In this document: positions 17,067 through 25,367 of the stretch, one piece after another
How the letters are laid out: every line of letters starts with the position of its first letter
Numbering within the stretch: position 1 is the first letter of the stretch
From: Actinacidiphila sp. DG2A-62
GTDB taxonomy: Bacteria; Actinomycetota; Actinomycetes; Streptomycetales; Streptomycetaceae
Length of the DNA: 64,000 nt
Direction: 5' to 3'
NCBI RefSeq assembly: GCF_035825295.1
Contig: NZ_JAYMGI010000002.1
Span: forward strand, 4,531,001 to 4,595,000
Program-made: the position numbers and the translations under genes
The notes under the pieces: generated by a model
Told to the model about the DNA's origin: nothing
Seen by the model: only the letters and a program-made list of their open reading frames with translations
Databases searched by the model: none

Positions 17067-19546
17067 CGCTCGCCGTCCCCTCCTCCGGTTCCGCCGTGTC
17101 CTTCGAGTCCTTCGGAGGCCGCGCGCGCCGCGGGGCCCGGCTGCTCCAGGGTCCGCCTGCCGCCGGCCCGGTGGCCGCCGGTGCTCTCGTCCGGCGCGGG
17201 CTGCCGCTGCCAGGGCGTGCCCGGCTCGGGACCGCTGCCGAAGTCCGCGGCGGCGCGGGCCCGTTCGCCGCGGCCGGCCCGGGGCGTGCGGTCGCTCTGC
17301 CCGGTGCGGTCGGTGCGGTCGGTGCGGTCGGCGCGCTCGGTGCGGTCGGTCGGCCCGGCGCCCTCCGCGCGGTCGGCCTGTCCCGCCTGCCCGGCCTGCC
17401 CGGCCTGCTCGGTCCGCTCGGTGCGCTGCTCACCGTGCCGTGCGGCGCGGCCGCCGGTGGCCGCCTCGCGGAAGGCGCTGAACCGCGATCCCGCGTCGGC
17501 CCTGGCCCGGGTCGCGCGCGCCTCCTCGGCCGGGTCCGGGTCGAGGAAGGCGTCGCTCGGGTCGGCGCCCAGGTCGCCGTGCTGCGCCGCGCCCAGCGTC
17601 TGCCCGCGGGGCCGTCGGGGCAGCGGCGAGGGCAGGCCGGTCGGCACGACCGCGCCGGGCGGGTACGCGTCCGCGCCGGATGCGTGGCCGGGAGCGCTCC
17701 CGTACGGCTCCTGCCGGTACGGGTCCGGTGCGTACGGGTCCGGTGCGTACCCGCCGGACGGGTACGGGCCGGCGGTGTGCCGGTCGGGCGGGTACGGCTC
17801 GGAGGCGTGCGGACCCGCGGCGTACGGGTCCGCGGCGTGTGCACCCGCGGCGTACGGGTCGGGTGCGTGCGGGCCCGCGGCGTACGGACCGGGCGGCTGC
17901 GGGGCCGGTACGTGCGGCGGCGGCAGGTGCGTGCCGCCGCCGATGTCCTGCGCGGGGCGGGCGTGCGAGGCGGCCCGCTCGTACGCGCCGGGCGCCGCGT
18001 TCGGGTAGCCGGAGCCGGGGAGCACCGGCAGCCGTCCCGCGCCCGCGCCGGCCTCCGGGCCCGCGCCGCCGGCGCCGCGACCCGCGCCGCCCGCGTCCGC
18101 GCCGGTCTCCGGCAGCGGGAAGTCGTGCGGCGTGCGGGTCAGCAGCTTCGGCGGGATCAGCACCACGACGCCGGTGCCGCCGCGCGAGGACGGGCGGAAG
18201 GAGACCGTCAGGCCGTGCTTGCGGGCGAGGCTGCCGACCACCGCGAGACCGAGGCGGGTGCCGGAGAGCGCGCCGAGCCGGGGGTCGGCCGAGCCCGCGC
18301 CGCTCGCCGCGGCCGGACCGCCGGCAGCCGCCGTGCCCGCGCCGAAGCCGGCCGCGCCGGCCGCGCCGGAGCCGCCCGCGCCGGCCGGACCCGCGGCGCC
18401 CGCGCCCCCGGCGCCCGGACCCGCGCCGCCCGCCGGATCGGCCGCCACCGCCTGCTCGGCGCGGGCCAGCACGGCGGCCGGCATGCCCAGCCCGGCGTCC
18501 TCGATGGTCACCACCACGCCGGAGGTCGTCTCCTGGACGTAGACGTGGACCTCCTCGCTCGGCGGGGAGAACGTGCAGGCGTTGTCCATGAGTTCGGCCA
18601 GTGCGTGCATCACGCCCTCGGCCGCCTGGCCGACCACCGCCGAGGTGCTGACCGAGTGCAGCCGCACCCGCTGGTACGCCTCGATGCGGCCGAGCGCGCC
18701 GCGCAGCACGCTCTCCATCACGATCGGCTTGGTCCAGCGGCGGCCGGACCGCGCCCCGGTGAGCACCGCGATGGTGTCCGCGAGCCGGCCGGCCTGGGCG
18801 GTGCAGTGGTCCAGGTGCAGCAGGTCGCCGAGCACCTCCTCGCCGTGCCGGTTCTCCATCTCCCGCAGGTCGGCGAGCATCGCCGTGGTCAGCGCCTGGG
18901 CGCGGCCCGCGGCGGTCGCGCACACCGCCATCCCGGCGGCGCGCAGCCGCTCGCTGGCGGCGATCTCGCGCAGCGCCACGTCCAGCAGCCGGCGGTGCGC
19001 GGCGCCGGCCGGCTGCGGCAGCCGGCTCAGCACGGCGTCCGCGGAGCCGCCGGCCCGCAGCCGCTCCACCGCGAGCGGGATGGTCACCTCGGCCAGCCGC
19101 GCGGTCTCGCCCTCCAGCGCCGCCGACTTGGCGGTCTCCGCCTTCAGCGCGGCGCGCAGCGAGATCTCGGCCTCGGCCGCGGTCCGCCGCCGCACCTCCG
19201 CCTCGCGCGCGGCGCGCTGCACCGATTCCAGGTCAGCGGACATCCGGCGGCTCGCCTCGGCGTAGGCGGCGGCGTTGCGGGCCGACTCGGCGCGCAACGC
19301 CTCGGTGTGGGTGCGTAGTTCGCCGGCCAGCCGGAGCCGGGAGAGCAGCAGCGCGACGCTGAGCCCGAGCAGCGCGGCGGCGGCCGCGCCGGAGACCGTG
19401 ACCAGCGGGCGGTCCTGCGCGGTGGCGCGCGAGGCGGCCCAGACGCAGGCGGCGCCCGCGGCGACGGCGGCGGTCAGGGGGAGGACGGCGGAGCGGACCG
19501 CGGAGGAGGACCGCGGGGATAACGGGGACGAGCCGTGTGCTGACAT
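17063..19546 (-). CDS. cvnA: Conservon sensor-kinase-like membrane protein (CvnA)
   Basis: 827 aa. Two TM segments lie in the first ~75 residues (AVLPLTAAVAAGAACVWAA and AAAALLGLSVALLLSRLRLA) with a short outside loop, followed by a long coiled coil rich in Ala/Glu. An HATPase domain follows: N-box ALAELMDNACTFSPP, G1 box DAGLGM, G2 box GTRLGLAVVGSLARKHG. An insert of about 70 Gly/Ala/Pro residues splits the G1 and G2 boxes, and the last ~340 residues are disordered Tyr/Pro/Ala repeats and TDRTDRTDR repeats. No good phospho-accepting H-box is seen. CvnA senses an unknown signal and anchors CvnB-D. First gene of the conservon; start ATG 19546. Confidence 0.9.
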   Translation of the reverse strand: MSAHGSSPLSPRSSSAVRSAVLPLTAAVAAGAACVWAASRATAQDRPLVTVSGAAAAALLGLSVALLLSRLRLAGELRTHTEALRAESARNAAAYAEASRRMSADLESVQRAAREAEVRRRTAAEAEISLRAALKAETAKSAALEGETARLAEVTIPLAVERLRAGGSADAVLSRLPQPAGAAHRRLLDVALREIAASERLRAAGMAVCATAAGRAQALTTAMLADLREMENRHGEEVLGDLLHLDHCTAQAGRLADTIAVLTGARSGRRWTKPIVMESVLRGALGRIEAYQRVRLHSVSTSAVVGQAAEGVMHALAELMDNACTFSPPSEEVHVYVQETTSGVVVTIEDAGLGMPAAVLARAEQAVAADPAGGAGPGAGGAGAAGPAGAGGSGAAGAAGFGAGTAAAGGPAAASGAGSADPRLGALSGTRLGLAVVGSLARKHGLTVSFRPSSRGGTGVVVLIPPKLLTRTPHDFPLPETGADAGGAGRGAGGAGPEAGAGAGRLPVLPGSGYPNAAPGAYERAASHARPAQDIGGGTHLPPPHVPAPQPPGPYAAGPHAPDPYAAGAHAADPYAAGPHASEPYPPDRHTAGPYPSGGYAPDPYAPDPYRQEPYGSAPGHASGADAYPPGAVVPTGLPSPLPRRPRGQTLGAAQHGDLGADPSDAFLDPDPAEEARATRARADAGSRFSAFREAATGGRAARHGEQRTERTEQAGQAGQAGQADRAEGAGPTDRTERADRTDRTDRTGQSDRTPRAGRGERARAAADFGSGPEPGTPWQRQPAPDESTGGHRAGGRRTLEQPGPAARAASEGLEGHGGTGGGDGER

Positions 19547-19905
19547 CAGTCGGTACCTCGTGCCGAGAGCCCGGATGAGCGCGATCGCGCCTCACCCTAC
19601 TCGGCCAACCCCCCGGTCACGGGGGAAAACCGACTCTTCCGCCATCGGAACGTCACCGGCCCCTCACCGTCCGTACCCAGCGCGATCGCCAGAGGCCTAT
19701 GCGGTGACTCCCGGTGATACGAAGGCGGTTGACACCGGAAGTGCCAACCGCCGTTCCGTTTGTGCGAGTTGTGTGTGGCGCGTTCTCGCGGCTCCCCGAA
19801 TGTTGAATTGACGGTATGTCAGCCGACTTGGCGGGCGCGGCCGGGCGGGATTTGACGTGGCGTCAGGCGTCGGGTCCGCATCGGCCGGCCGGTGATCCGC
19901 ACCGG
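19547..19905. promoter_or_regulatory. Conservon promoter region with inverted repeat
   Basis: 359 bases upstream of cvnA, less GC-rich than the genes. GGCGGTTG (19724-19731) and CAACCGCC (19745-19752) form a perfect 8-bp inverted repeat with a 13-base spacer, about 180 bases before cvnA and 150 bases past the end of the next minus-strand gene. It may be an operator or the terminator of the DinB-family gene. No protein-coding frame is convincing here. Confidence 0.45.
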
Positions 19906-20733
19906 TCAGTCGGTGACCGCGATGTGCGCCAGGATCGCCTGCGCGAGGTCCGGGTCGCCCTCGGTCTTCAGCCGGTCGTCACCCACCGACGACGGCTTGA
20001 TCCGGCCGCACAGCAGCCGCATGAAGGTCTCCCAGTCGAGCACGAAGGTGACCGCGGGCCCGAGCGAGACGGCCGAGTCGATCGTCCCGCGGCCCTCCTG
20101 GTCGACCCGGACCGTCCGCATGAACTCCAGCGGTCCGTGCACGTCGAAGACCACCGCGGAGCCCGGCTTGGCGCCGGCGTCGTGCGCCACCAGCTTGGGC
20201 AGCGCGCGCAGCACGAAGTCGCGGGCCAGCACCGCGGCGGGGGAGGCGAGGTTGCCGGGCCTGTCCAGCGCCCGGCGCAGGTCCTGCTCGTGCACCCAGA
20301 CGTCGAAGACCCGCGCCCACAGCTGCTCCTCCAGCGTGATCTCGCCGCCGCCGATGGCGCGCACCTCGGCGTCCGGCTGCCGGGACTCGTTCCGCAGCTG
20401 CCGGGAGCGGCGGATGATGGTGTACTCCAGCTCCGAGGTCATCTCGGGCGCGGTGTGGTGGCGGCGGATGTCGACCGGCACCTCGGTGTAGCGCGCACTC
20501 TCGGAGGTGATGTGCCGCAGGTCGCTGGGCAGACTGTGGATCGGGCGGGGGTCGCCCAGTAGTTCGCACTCGAAGCCGATGAGGTGGGAGACCACGTCGC
20601 GCACCGACCAGTAGGGGCACTCCGTCGGGCGGTTCCACTCCCCCTCGGCGAGCGGGGCGACCAGTTCGTTGACGGATTCTATGGAGTGGGTCCAGGCGTC
20701 GATGTACGGCTGGAGCTTGCTGTGGACGGTCAC
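19906..20733 (-). CDS. Maleylpyruvate isomerase family (mycothiol-dependent, DinB-like) protein
   Basis: 275 aa. The N-terminal four-helix DinB-like domain shows the family pattern: WNRPTECPYWSVRDVVSHLIGFE, with His from VSHL and later His in VWVHEQDLRRAL, which form the metal site. A C-terminal beta domain carries FVLDWETFMRLLCGR. Proteins of this family use mycothiol, the actinobacterial thiol, for isomerisation or detoxification; the substrate is not evident. Monocistronic on the minus strand, divergent from the carbon-nitrogen hydrolase gene. Confidence 0.88.
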   Translation of the reverse strand: MTVHSKLQPYIDAWTHSIESVNELVAPLAEGEWNRPTECPYWSVRDVVSHLIGFECELLGDPRPIHSLPSDLRHITSESARYTEVPVDIRRHHTAPEMTSELEYTIIRRSRQLRNESRQPDAEVRAIGGGEITLEEQLWARVFDVWVHEQDLRRALDRPGNLASPAAVLARDFVLRALPKLVAHDAGAKPGSAVVFDVHGPLEFMRTVRVDQEGRGTIDSAVSLGPAVTFVLDWETFMRLLCGRIKPSSVGDDRLKTEGDPDLAQAILAHIAVTD

Positions 20734-20867
20734 GGGACCCCTCGACGGATCGGTGCGCGGTCGTGGTGGTTGGCGCCTAAGTTACGCTGCGCGCGGGCGC
20801 CCACGCAGTGCTTTCGAGTGACGATGGTAGGCCCGACTTGACGACCCAACGTATGGGCGGTGACCCG

Positions 20868-21686
20868 GTGCGCGCAACGCTTCTCCAGATCGACGTCGAC
20901 CCGAGCGAGACGCCCGCCGACCGGCGCGCCCGCGTCGCCTCCGCGGTGCGCGCGCAGGCCGGCGCGGATCTCGTCGTCCTGCCCGAACTCTGGCCGGTCG
21001 GGGCGTTCGCCGCGGACTCCTTCGCGGCGGAAGCGGAGCGGGTGGACGGCGGTCCGACCGCCGTCGCGATGGCCGCGGCGGCGCGCGAGGCCGGGGTGTG
21101 GCTGCACGCCGGGTCGATCGTCGAGCGCGACGGGGACGGGCCGGACGCGCCCCTCTACAACACCTCGCTGCTCTACTCCCCGGACGGCGTACTGCGGGCC
21201 GCCTACCGCAAGATTCACACGTTCGGCTTCGACGAGGGCGAGGCGGCGGTGATGGCGGCGGGCGAGCGGATCGTCACGGCGGAGCTGCCGGCGGCGGTGG
21301 CCGGGCTCGCGACGTGCTACGACCTGCGGTTCCCGGAGCAGTTCCGGCTGCTGGTGGACGCGGGGGCGGAGCTTCTGGTGCTGCCGGCGGGGTGGCCGGC
21401 GCGGCGGCGGGAGCACTGGGGGGTGCTGGTGCGGGCGCGGGCGGTGGAGTCGCAGGCGTACGTGCTGGCGTGCGGGACGGCGGGGACGCATGCGGGGGTC
21501 GAGCAGGCGGGGCACAGCATGGTGGTCGATCCGTGGGGGGTCGTGCTCGCGGAGGCGGGGGCGGGGGAGCAGGTGCTCACGGTCGAGTTCGATCCGGGGG
21601 CGGTGGCGGCGACCCGCACGGATTTCCCGGTCCTGCGCGACCGAGTCCTGGGGCTCCCGACGCCCCCTCCCCCCACTGATCGCTGA
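20868..21686 (+). CDS. Carbon-nitrogen hydrolase (nitrilase/omega-amidase family)
   Basis: 272 aa from the GTG at 20868, giving RATLLQIDVDPSE right at the first beta strand; ATG 20853 is an alternative with no ribosome binding site, and 20808 is the longest frame. The Glu-Lys-Cys triad is present: VVLPELWP, YRKIHTFGF and LATCYDLRFPEQFR. Such enzymes hydrolyse amides of small acids, e.g. omega-amides of 2-oxoglutaramate or deaminated glutathione. The family match is firm; the exact substrate is not. Divergent from the mycothiol enzyme gene, possibly sharing a promoter region. Confidence 0.9.
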   Translation: MRATLLQIDVDPSETPADRRARVASAVRAQAGADLVVLPELWPVGAFAADSFAAEAERVDGGPTAVAMAAAAREAGVWLHAGSIVERDGDGPDAPLYNTSLLYSPDGVLRAAYRKIHTFGFDEGEAAVMAAGERIVTAELPAAVAGLATCYDLRFPEQFRLLVDAGAELLVLPAGWPARRREHWGVLVRARAVESQAYVLACGTAGTHAGVEQAGHSMVVDPWGVVLAEAGAGEQVLTVEFDPGAVAATRTDFPVLRDRVLGLPTPPPPTDR

Positions 21687-21853
21687 GCGCTGCGCCTGGC
21701 CGGGTGCGCTGAGTTGCGTTTGGACGGGTACGGCCCATTCGGGGCAGCCGCGTAGCCGGTTTCTCAGGGGCGCGGGGAACTGCGCGACAAGCCACGACGG
21801 CGAGTCGGACGGCGACGGCGGGACCGGGGCAGACGGGACGAGGGGGAAAGAGC

Positions 21854-22516
21854 GTGAGCCGGGCGTGGGGGAAAGCGGTGGGCGGCGTGGCCGCGGGCAC
21901 GGCCGGAGCGGCCGGGACGCTGCTGCTGTGGTGGCTGATCGCAGATCGCTCGTGGCGCTGGGAAGCGCTGTGGATCCTCCTCGCCGCGCTGGCCGTCGCG
22001 GCGGCGCAAGCCGCGACGAGGGGCCGCGACGCCGAGGAGTACGCCACGGTCGTCGCGCTGATCCTCGGCCTCGTCTGGGTCTGCGCCGCCTCGACCGCGT
22101 GGGCCACGTACGAGATCCGCGAGTGGAGCCGCTCGCCCACCTCCGTCGCGGCGACGGTCACCGACTGCCGCGACGCCGGAACCGTCGTGGACCCCAACAG
22201 CGGCGCCTCGTACGACCAGTACGACTGTCTCTACCACTGGACCGCGGGCGGCGCCGCCCACACCCAGCGGCGTTCGGCCAACCATCTGTACGCCGACGGC
22301 CACGCCGCGCACGTCAACGTCGACCGGTTGGGCGACGCGCACAGCCACGACGTGGTGGCGATCGTCTTCGCCCTGGTGATCGCCGTCGGCTCGGGCGGCC
22401 TGCTGATGTTCGGCGCGGGCTGGGCGATGGTGGAGTTCCGCGAGGAGCGCCGGAACAGGCAGAGCGAGGCAGCCAGGCGCGCGCGGGACCAGGAGCGGGC
22501 GGACCGGTCCGCGTAA
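21854..22516 (+). CDS. Hypothetical membrane protein, DUF3592-like
   Basis: 220 aa. GTG start with GGGGGAAAG upstream. Three or four hydrophobic segments: two near residues 10-55, one at VALILGLVWVCAASTAWA, and a last at VVAIVFALVIAVGSGGLLMF. Between the last two lies a roughly 60-residue extracellular beta-rich part with two cysteines (VTDCRDAG ... YDQYDCLYHW) that could form a disulphide. The C-terminus is a charged helix. The layout (TM, VxATVxDC, then TM) resembles DUF3592. Function unknown. Confidence 0.65.
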   Translation: MSRAWGKAVGGVAAGTAGAAGTLLLWWLIADRSWRWEALWILLAALAVAAAQAATRGRDAEEYATVVALILGLVWVCAASTAWATYEIREWSRSPTSVAATVTDCRDAGTVVDPNSGASYDQYDCLYHWTAGGAAHTQRRSANHLYADGHAAHVNVDRLGDAHSHDVVAIVFALVIAVGSGGLLMFGAGWAMVEFREERRNRQSEAARRARDQERADRSA

Positions 22517-22559
22517 GGTGCGGAACTGGAGGGCGTACGCGGACGTGGTGGAGGTGGCG

Positions 22560-23141
22560 ATGGCGGGGGCGGGGCGGCCGGTGGACCATCGGCGGCGCGC
22601 CGAGCTGCTGGACGCGGTGGTCGACTACACCGTCGAGCACGGCTTCTCCGAGCTGTCCTGGCGGCCGGTGGCCGCGGCGCTCGGGGTGGCGCCCACGACG
22701 CTGGTGCACCGCTTCGGCACCAAGGAGGGGATGCTGGAAGCCATCCTCACCCGGCTGCGGGAGCGGATGTTCGCGGCGACCGGCGACACCCACGGCGAGG
22801 GCGCCGGCCTGGAGGCGGCGGCGCGCGCGGTCTGGACGCGCGCCTGCGACCCCGCGCGCGGCCCGGAGTTCCGGCTGTTCTTCGCGGCCTACGGCCGCGC
22901 GCTCCAGGCGCCGGGACCGTTCGCGGACTTCCTGTCCCACGTGGTGGCCGACTGGATGGACGCGCTGTGCGCCGCGCAGGGCCCGGATGTCGACCCCCAG
23001 ACCGCGCGCCGCCGCGCCACCCTGGTGATCGCCACGATCCGCGGCCTCCTCCTGGACCTGCTCACCACCGCCGACCACCCCCGCGTCCAGTCCGCCGCCG
23101 AGACCTTCCTCGCCACCCTGGCCACGCCCGCGCCCCAGTAG
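22560..23141 (+). CDS. TetR-family transcriptional regulator
   Basis: 193 aa from ATG 22560, chosen because GGTGGAGGTGG precedes it. HTH: LLDAVVDYTVEHGFSELSWRPVAAALGVAPTTLVHRFGTKEGMLEAIL, the standard TetR N-terminal pattern. The C-terminal helical ligand domain (FFAAYGRALQAPGPFADFL) is variable. It follows the DUF3592-like gene by 43 bases and may share its transcript. Its target cannot be told from sequence. Confidence 0.87.
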   Translation: MAGAGRPVDHRRRAELLDAVVDYTVEHGFSELSWRPVAAALGVAPTTLVHRFGTKEGMLEAILTRLRERMFAATGDTHGEGAGLEAAARAVWTRACDPARGPEFRLFFAAYGRALQAPGPFADFLSHVVADWMDALCAAQGPDVDPQTARRRATLVIATIRGLLLDLLTTADHPRVQSAAETFLATLATPAPQ

Positions 23142-23283
23142 CGCCACCCGCCAACCGGCCGACCTCCCGCCCTGCGCACGCTGCCTCCCACCGCGTGGAC
23201 CTCGCCCATGCCCGGTACGCCACCCGCGATCAGGACGGAGTGTTGGAGACGCCGTTGGAGGTGCGGGCAGCGCAGCCCCAGGT

Positions 23284-23463
23284 TCACGCGTCGCCGGAGC
23301 TGAGGCTCTCGTACGCATTGCGTAGGTCGGCTGCCTCTGGCAGCCGTCTGGCCTCGACGGATTTCACGACCTCCAGCGCCCGCCAGTGGTTGGACGGAAC
23401 CACGCGCCCCGAGAGTATGGCCTTCTGCGCCGCATCGCAGGCTTCGTCGGGCCGGGCATGCGG
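23284..23463 (-). pseudogene. C-terminal remnant of a helix-turn-helix/TPR-type regulator
   Basis: On the minus strand the last ~58 codons before a TGA at 23284 read ARPDEACDAAQ, VVPSNHWRALEVVKSVEAR and LPEAADLRNAYESL, which is the usual tail of Streptomyces XRE/TPR regulators. Upstream the frame runs into the antisense of the ATPase gene with no related sequence and no start. It is therefore the surviving 3' end of a regulator that was once divergent from the ATPase gene, the same layout as the intact pair at 62054-63388 and 63541. Bases 23142-23283 between this remnant and the TetR gene hold nothing recognisable. Confidence 0.6.
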
Positions 23464-23473
23464 AGGCGCAGAG

Positions 23474-23905
23474 GTGAAGCAGACTCTCGCTGATGGACGT
23501 CCGTCGGTCGTCAGGACGTGGCCGCCAGCTGCCCAGTCGGTGGGCAGGGCGCGGCGGCTGCTCGCCGGGTACCTTGCCGCGTGGGGCCTGCCGCAGATCA
23601 CGGAGGATGCCCAACTGATCCTCTCGGAGTTGGTGACGAATGCGATCACGCATGCGCATCCGCCGTTCGGCAACGTGATCGCTACCCGGTTCGAGCGGCT
23701 GGCGGACGGAGTGCGGATCGGGGTCCATGACGCCGGTGACAGCAGGCCGGAGCCGCGCCGGGCTCGGGTTGACGAAGAGTCCGGGCGCGGCCCGGATCTG
23801 GTCCACGCGCTGACGGGCGGAGCCTGGGGTCTTGGCGATCGGGACGGGCCGGGGAAGTCGGTGTGGGCGGTGTGCACCGGCAGTCAGGACGAGGTGCGTT
23901 CGTGA
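23474..23905 (+). CDS. RsbW-like ATP-binding protein (anti-sigma kinase family)
   Basis: 143 aa from the GTG at 23474 with GGAGGCGCAG before it. HATPase_c fold: N-box LILSELVTNAITHAHPP, G1 region VHDAG, G2-like ESGRGPDLVHAL, C-terminal GKSVWAV. It is a close paralogue of the gene starting at 63541; VVRTWPP, FERLADGVRI and the surrounding DNA are nearly identical. In this copy the GxGLxLV helix reads GRGPDLV, a mild departure that might weaken ATP-lid function. It overlaps the next gene by GTGA. Such proteins can act as serine kinases of STAS partners or as anti-sigma factors; the partner is unknown. Confidence 0.83.
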   Translation: MKQTLADGRPSVVRTWPPAAQSVGRARRLLAGYLAAWGLPQITEDAQLILSELVTNAITHAHPPFGNVIATRFERLADGVRIGVHDAGDSRPEPRRARVDEESGRGPDLVHALTGGAWGLGDRDGPGKSVWAVCTGSQDEVRS

Positions 23906-24393
23906 CGCGCGCACATGACGATCGCGAATCCGCACGGCCCCGGTCGCCGTTCCGGACGTGGGTCGTCACGACCAGCGGCGGGGAGATCGTCCGCGGGTAT
24001 CTGCCGTGGTGGGCTCAGGACGACCCGAGCAGGACCGCGGTACGGCCGGATAGGCTGCAGTTCCACCTGGCCGGCATCGTCCGTCAGGCCGATCGCGGTG
24101 GCTTGGTCGCCCGCGTGGTCACGGGGACGGGTTCGGCGCTGGACGCAGGCGTGCTGGTGGTCACGATCGACTGCGTTCCGTTCGGTGAGGACGGCGAAGC
24201 GGACCTGCCGGTGGTCAACCTCCAGATCGTGGACGACTTCTGGATCAGGGACCTGGACCCGGCCGGCGTGGTCGATCTAGGCCGGCGGCTGAGGGCTCTG
24301 GCCGACCGATTGACGGGCACGGTCGCGCCGGAACTCGCAGCCGCCCGTGCCGACTGGGCGGCACGCCATCGCGCCGACGACCCGGCCATATGA
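23902..24393 (+). CDS. Hypothetical protein, possibly DUF6907-like, coupled to the ATPase gene
   Basis: 163 aa from GTG 23902, overlapping the ATPase stop codon. It contains SPFRTWVVTTSGGEIVRG, WWAQDDPSRTAVRPDRL and a C-terminal helix GRRLRALADRLTGTVAPEL. There are no TM segments or Cys motifs. Short proteins of this kind often accompany XRE-regulator/ATPase modules in Streptomyces and may belong to DUF6907; I am not certain. Its overlap shows it works with, or is at least expressed with, the ATPase. Confidence 0.6.
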   Translation: MTRAHDDRESARPRSPFRTWVVTTSGGEIVRGYLPWWAQDDPSRTAVRPDRLQFHLAGIVRQADRGGLVARVVTGTGSALDAGVLVVTIDCVPFGEDGEADLPVVNLQIVDDFWIRDLDPAGVVDLGRRLRALADRLTGTVAPELAAARADWAARHRADDPAI

Positions 24394-24492
24394 CCCAGCC
24401 GCGCCGTTACTGTGTCGGGCATGCTGAGAACGCCGCCGTCCTGGCAGGCGACGTCGTTCTCGACTGCTCGACGACACGGAGGCCCGGCGACG

Positions 24493-25320
24493 ATGACCGC
24501 CCGCGGTGATCAGCTCTCGCTGCCCGGCTCCGCCGTGGCGCGGCGGCGGGCGCGTGCGGACGCGGTGCGCGTGCTGGTGTTCAACGCGCAGCACGCCGCC
24601 CCGGCGCGGGCGTGGCGGCAGGCCGAGTGGATCGCCGCGCAGGATGCCGCCGACCTCGTCGTGGTCACCGAGGTCGGCTCCGGCCCCGGCGGCGCGGCGC
24701 TGACCGCCGCGCTGGCCGGGTGCGGGTACGGCTCGGTGGTCGCTCCGGAGGCCGACGCCGCGGACTACCGGACCGTGCTCGCCTCCCGCGGGGGCCCGCT
24801 GAGCCCCGTCCCCAGCGGCATCGGTGTCCTCCCGCACCGCGCTCCCGCGGCCACCGTGCGGGTCGGGGACCAGCCGGTGCTCCTCCTCGGCCTGTACGTC
24901 CCCTCGCGCGGGCCCAGGGAGCGCCGCAACGAGGCCAAGCGGGCGTTCCAGGACGCGGTCGCGAAGGCGCTGCCCGGCTTCCTCGCGTCGTTCGGCGGCG
25001 GCCCCGTGATCGCCGCCGGCGACCTCAACGTGGTGGAGCCCGGGCACGTCCCCCACCACGCCGTCTACGGCGACTGGGAGTACGCCTTCTACCGCTCCTT
25101 CGCCGAGGCCGGACTCACCGACGCCTTCCGCGTTCTGCATCCCACGGCCGCCGGGCACAGCTGGGTCGGCCGCAGCGGCAGGGGCTACCGGTTCGACCAC
25201 GCCTTCGTCACGGCGCCGCACCGCGCCCAGGTGCGGCAGTGCGCGTACGACCACGCGCCGGTGGAGCTGGGGCTGACCGACCACGCCGCCCTGTCGCTCG
25301 TCCTCGACCTGCCGACCTGA
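24493..25320 (+). CDS. Endonuclease/exonuclease/phosphatase-fold protein
   Basis: 275 aa from ATG 24493; upstream codons lack family similarity. The EEP metallohydrolase fold is supported by VLVFNAQHA (Asn), VVVTEVG (Glu metal ligand), IAAGDLNVVEPGH (Asp/Asn), YRFDHAFVT and the final LTDHAALSLV Asp-His pair. The family includes exonuclease III and phosphodiesterases. It is closest in look to ExoIII-like actinobacterial accessory proteins, but substrate (DNA or small phosphoester) is open. It follows the decayed regulator/ATPase cluster on the same strand. Confidence 0.8.
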   Translation: MTARGDQLSLPGSAVARRRARADAVRVLVFNAQHAAPARAWRQAEWIAAQDAADLVVVTEVGSGPGGAALTAALAGCGYGSVVAPEADAADYRTVLASRGGPLSPVPSGIGVLPHRAPAATVRVGDQPVLLLGLYVPSRGPRERRNEAKRAFQDAVAKALPGFLASFGGGPVIAAGDLNVVEPGHVPHHAVYGDWEYAFYRSFAEAGLTDAFRVLHPTAAGHSWVGRSGRGYRFDHAFVTAPHRAQVRQCAYDHAPVELGLTDHAALSLVLDLPT

Positions 25321-25367
25321 CCGGGCGGGCCGGCGAAGGGGGCCCAGTCGGTCCGAGAAGAGGGGCC

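Noticed and set aside
16597-17844. N-terminal extension of the DUF742 protein
   Set aside because: The upstream part of that frame is low-complexity antisense-like sequence overlapping cvnB and cvnA; DUF742 proteins start at the ATG at 16596.
19729-19734. TTGACA as a -35 box for a plus-strand promoter
   Set aside because: There is no suitable -10 at 16-18 bases and no plus-strand gene follows; it is part of the inverted repeat spacer.
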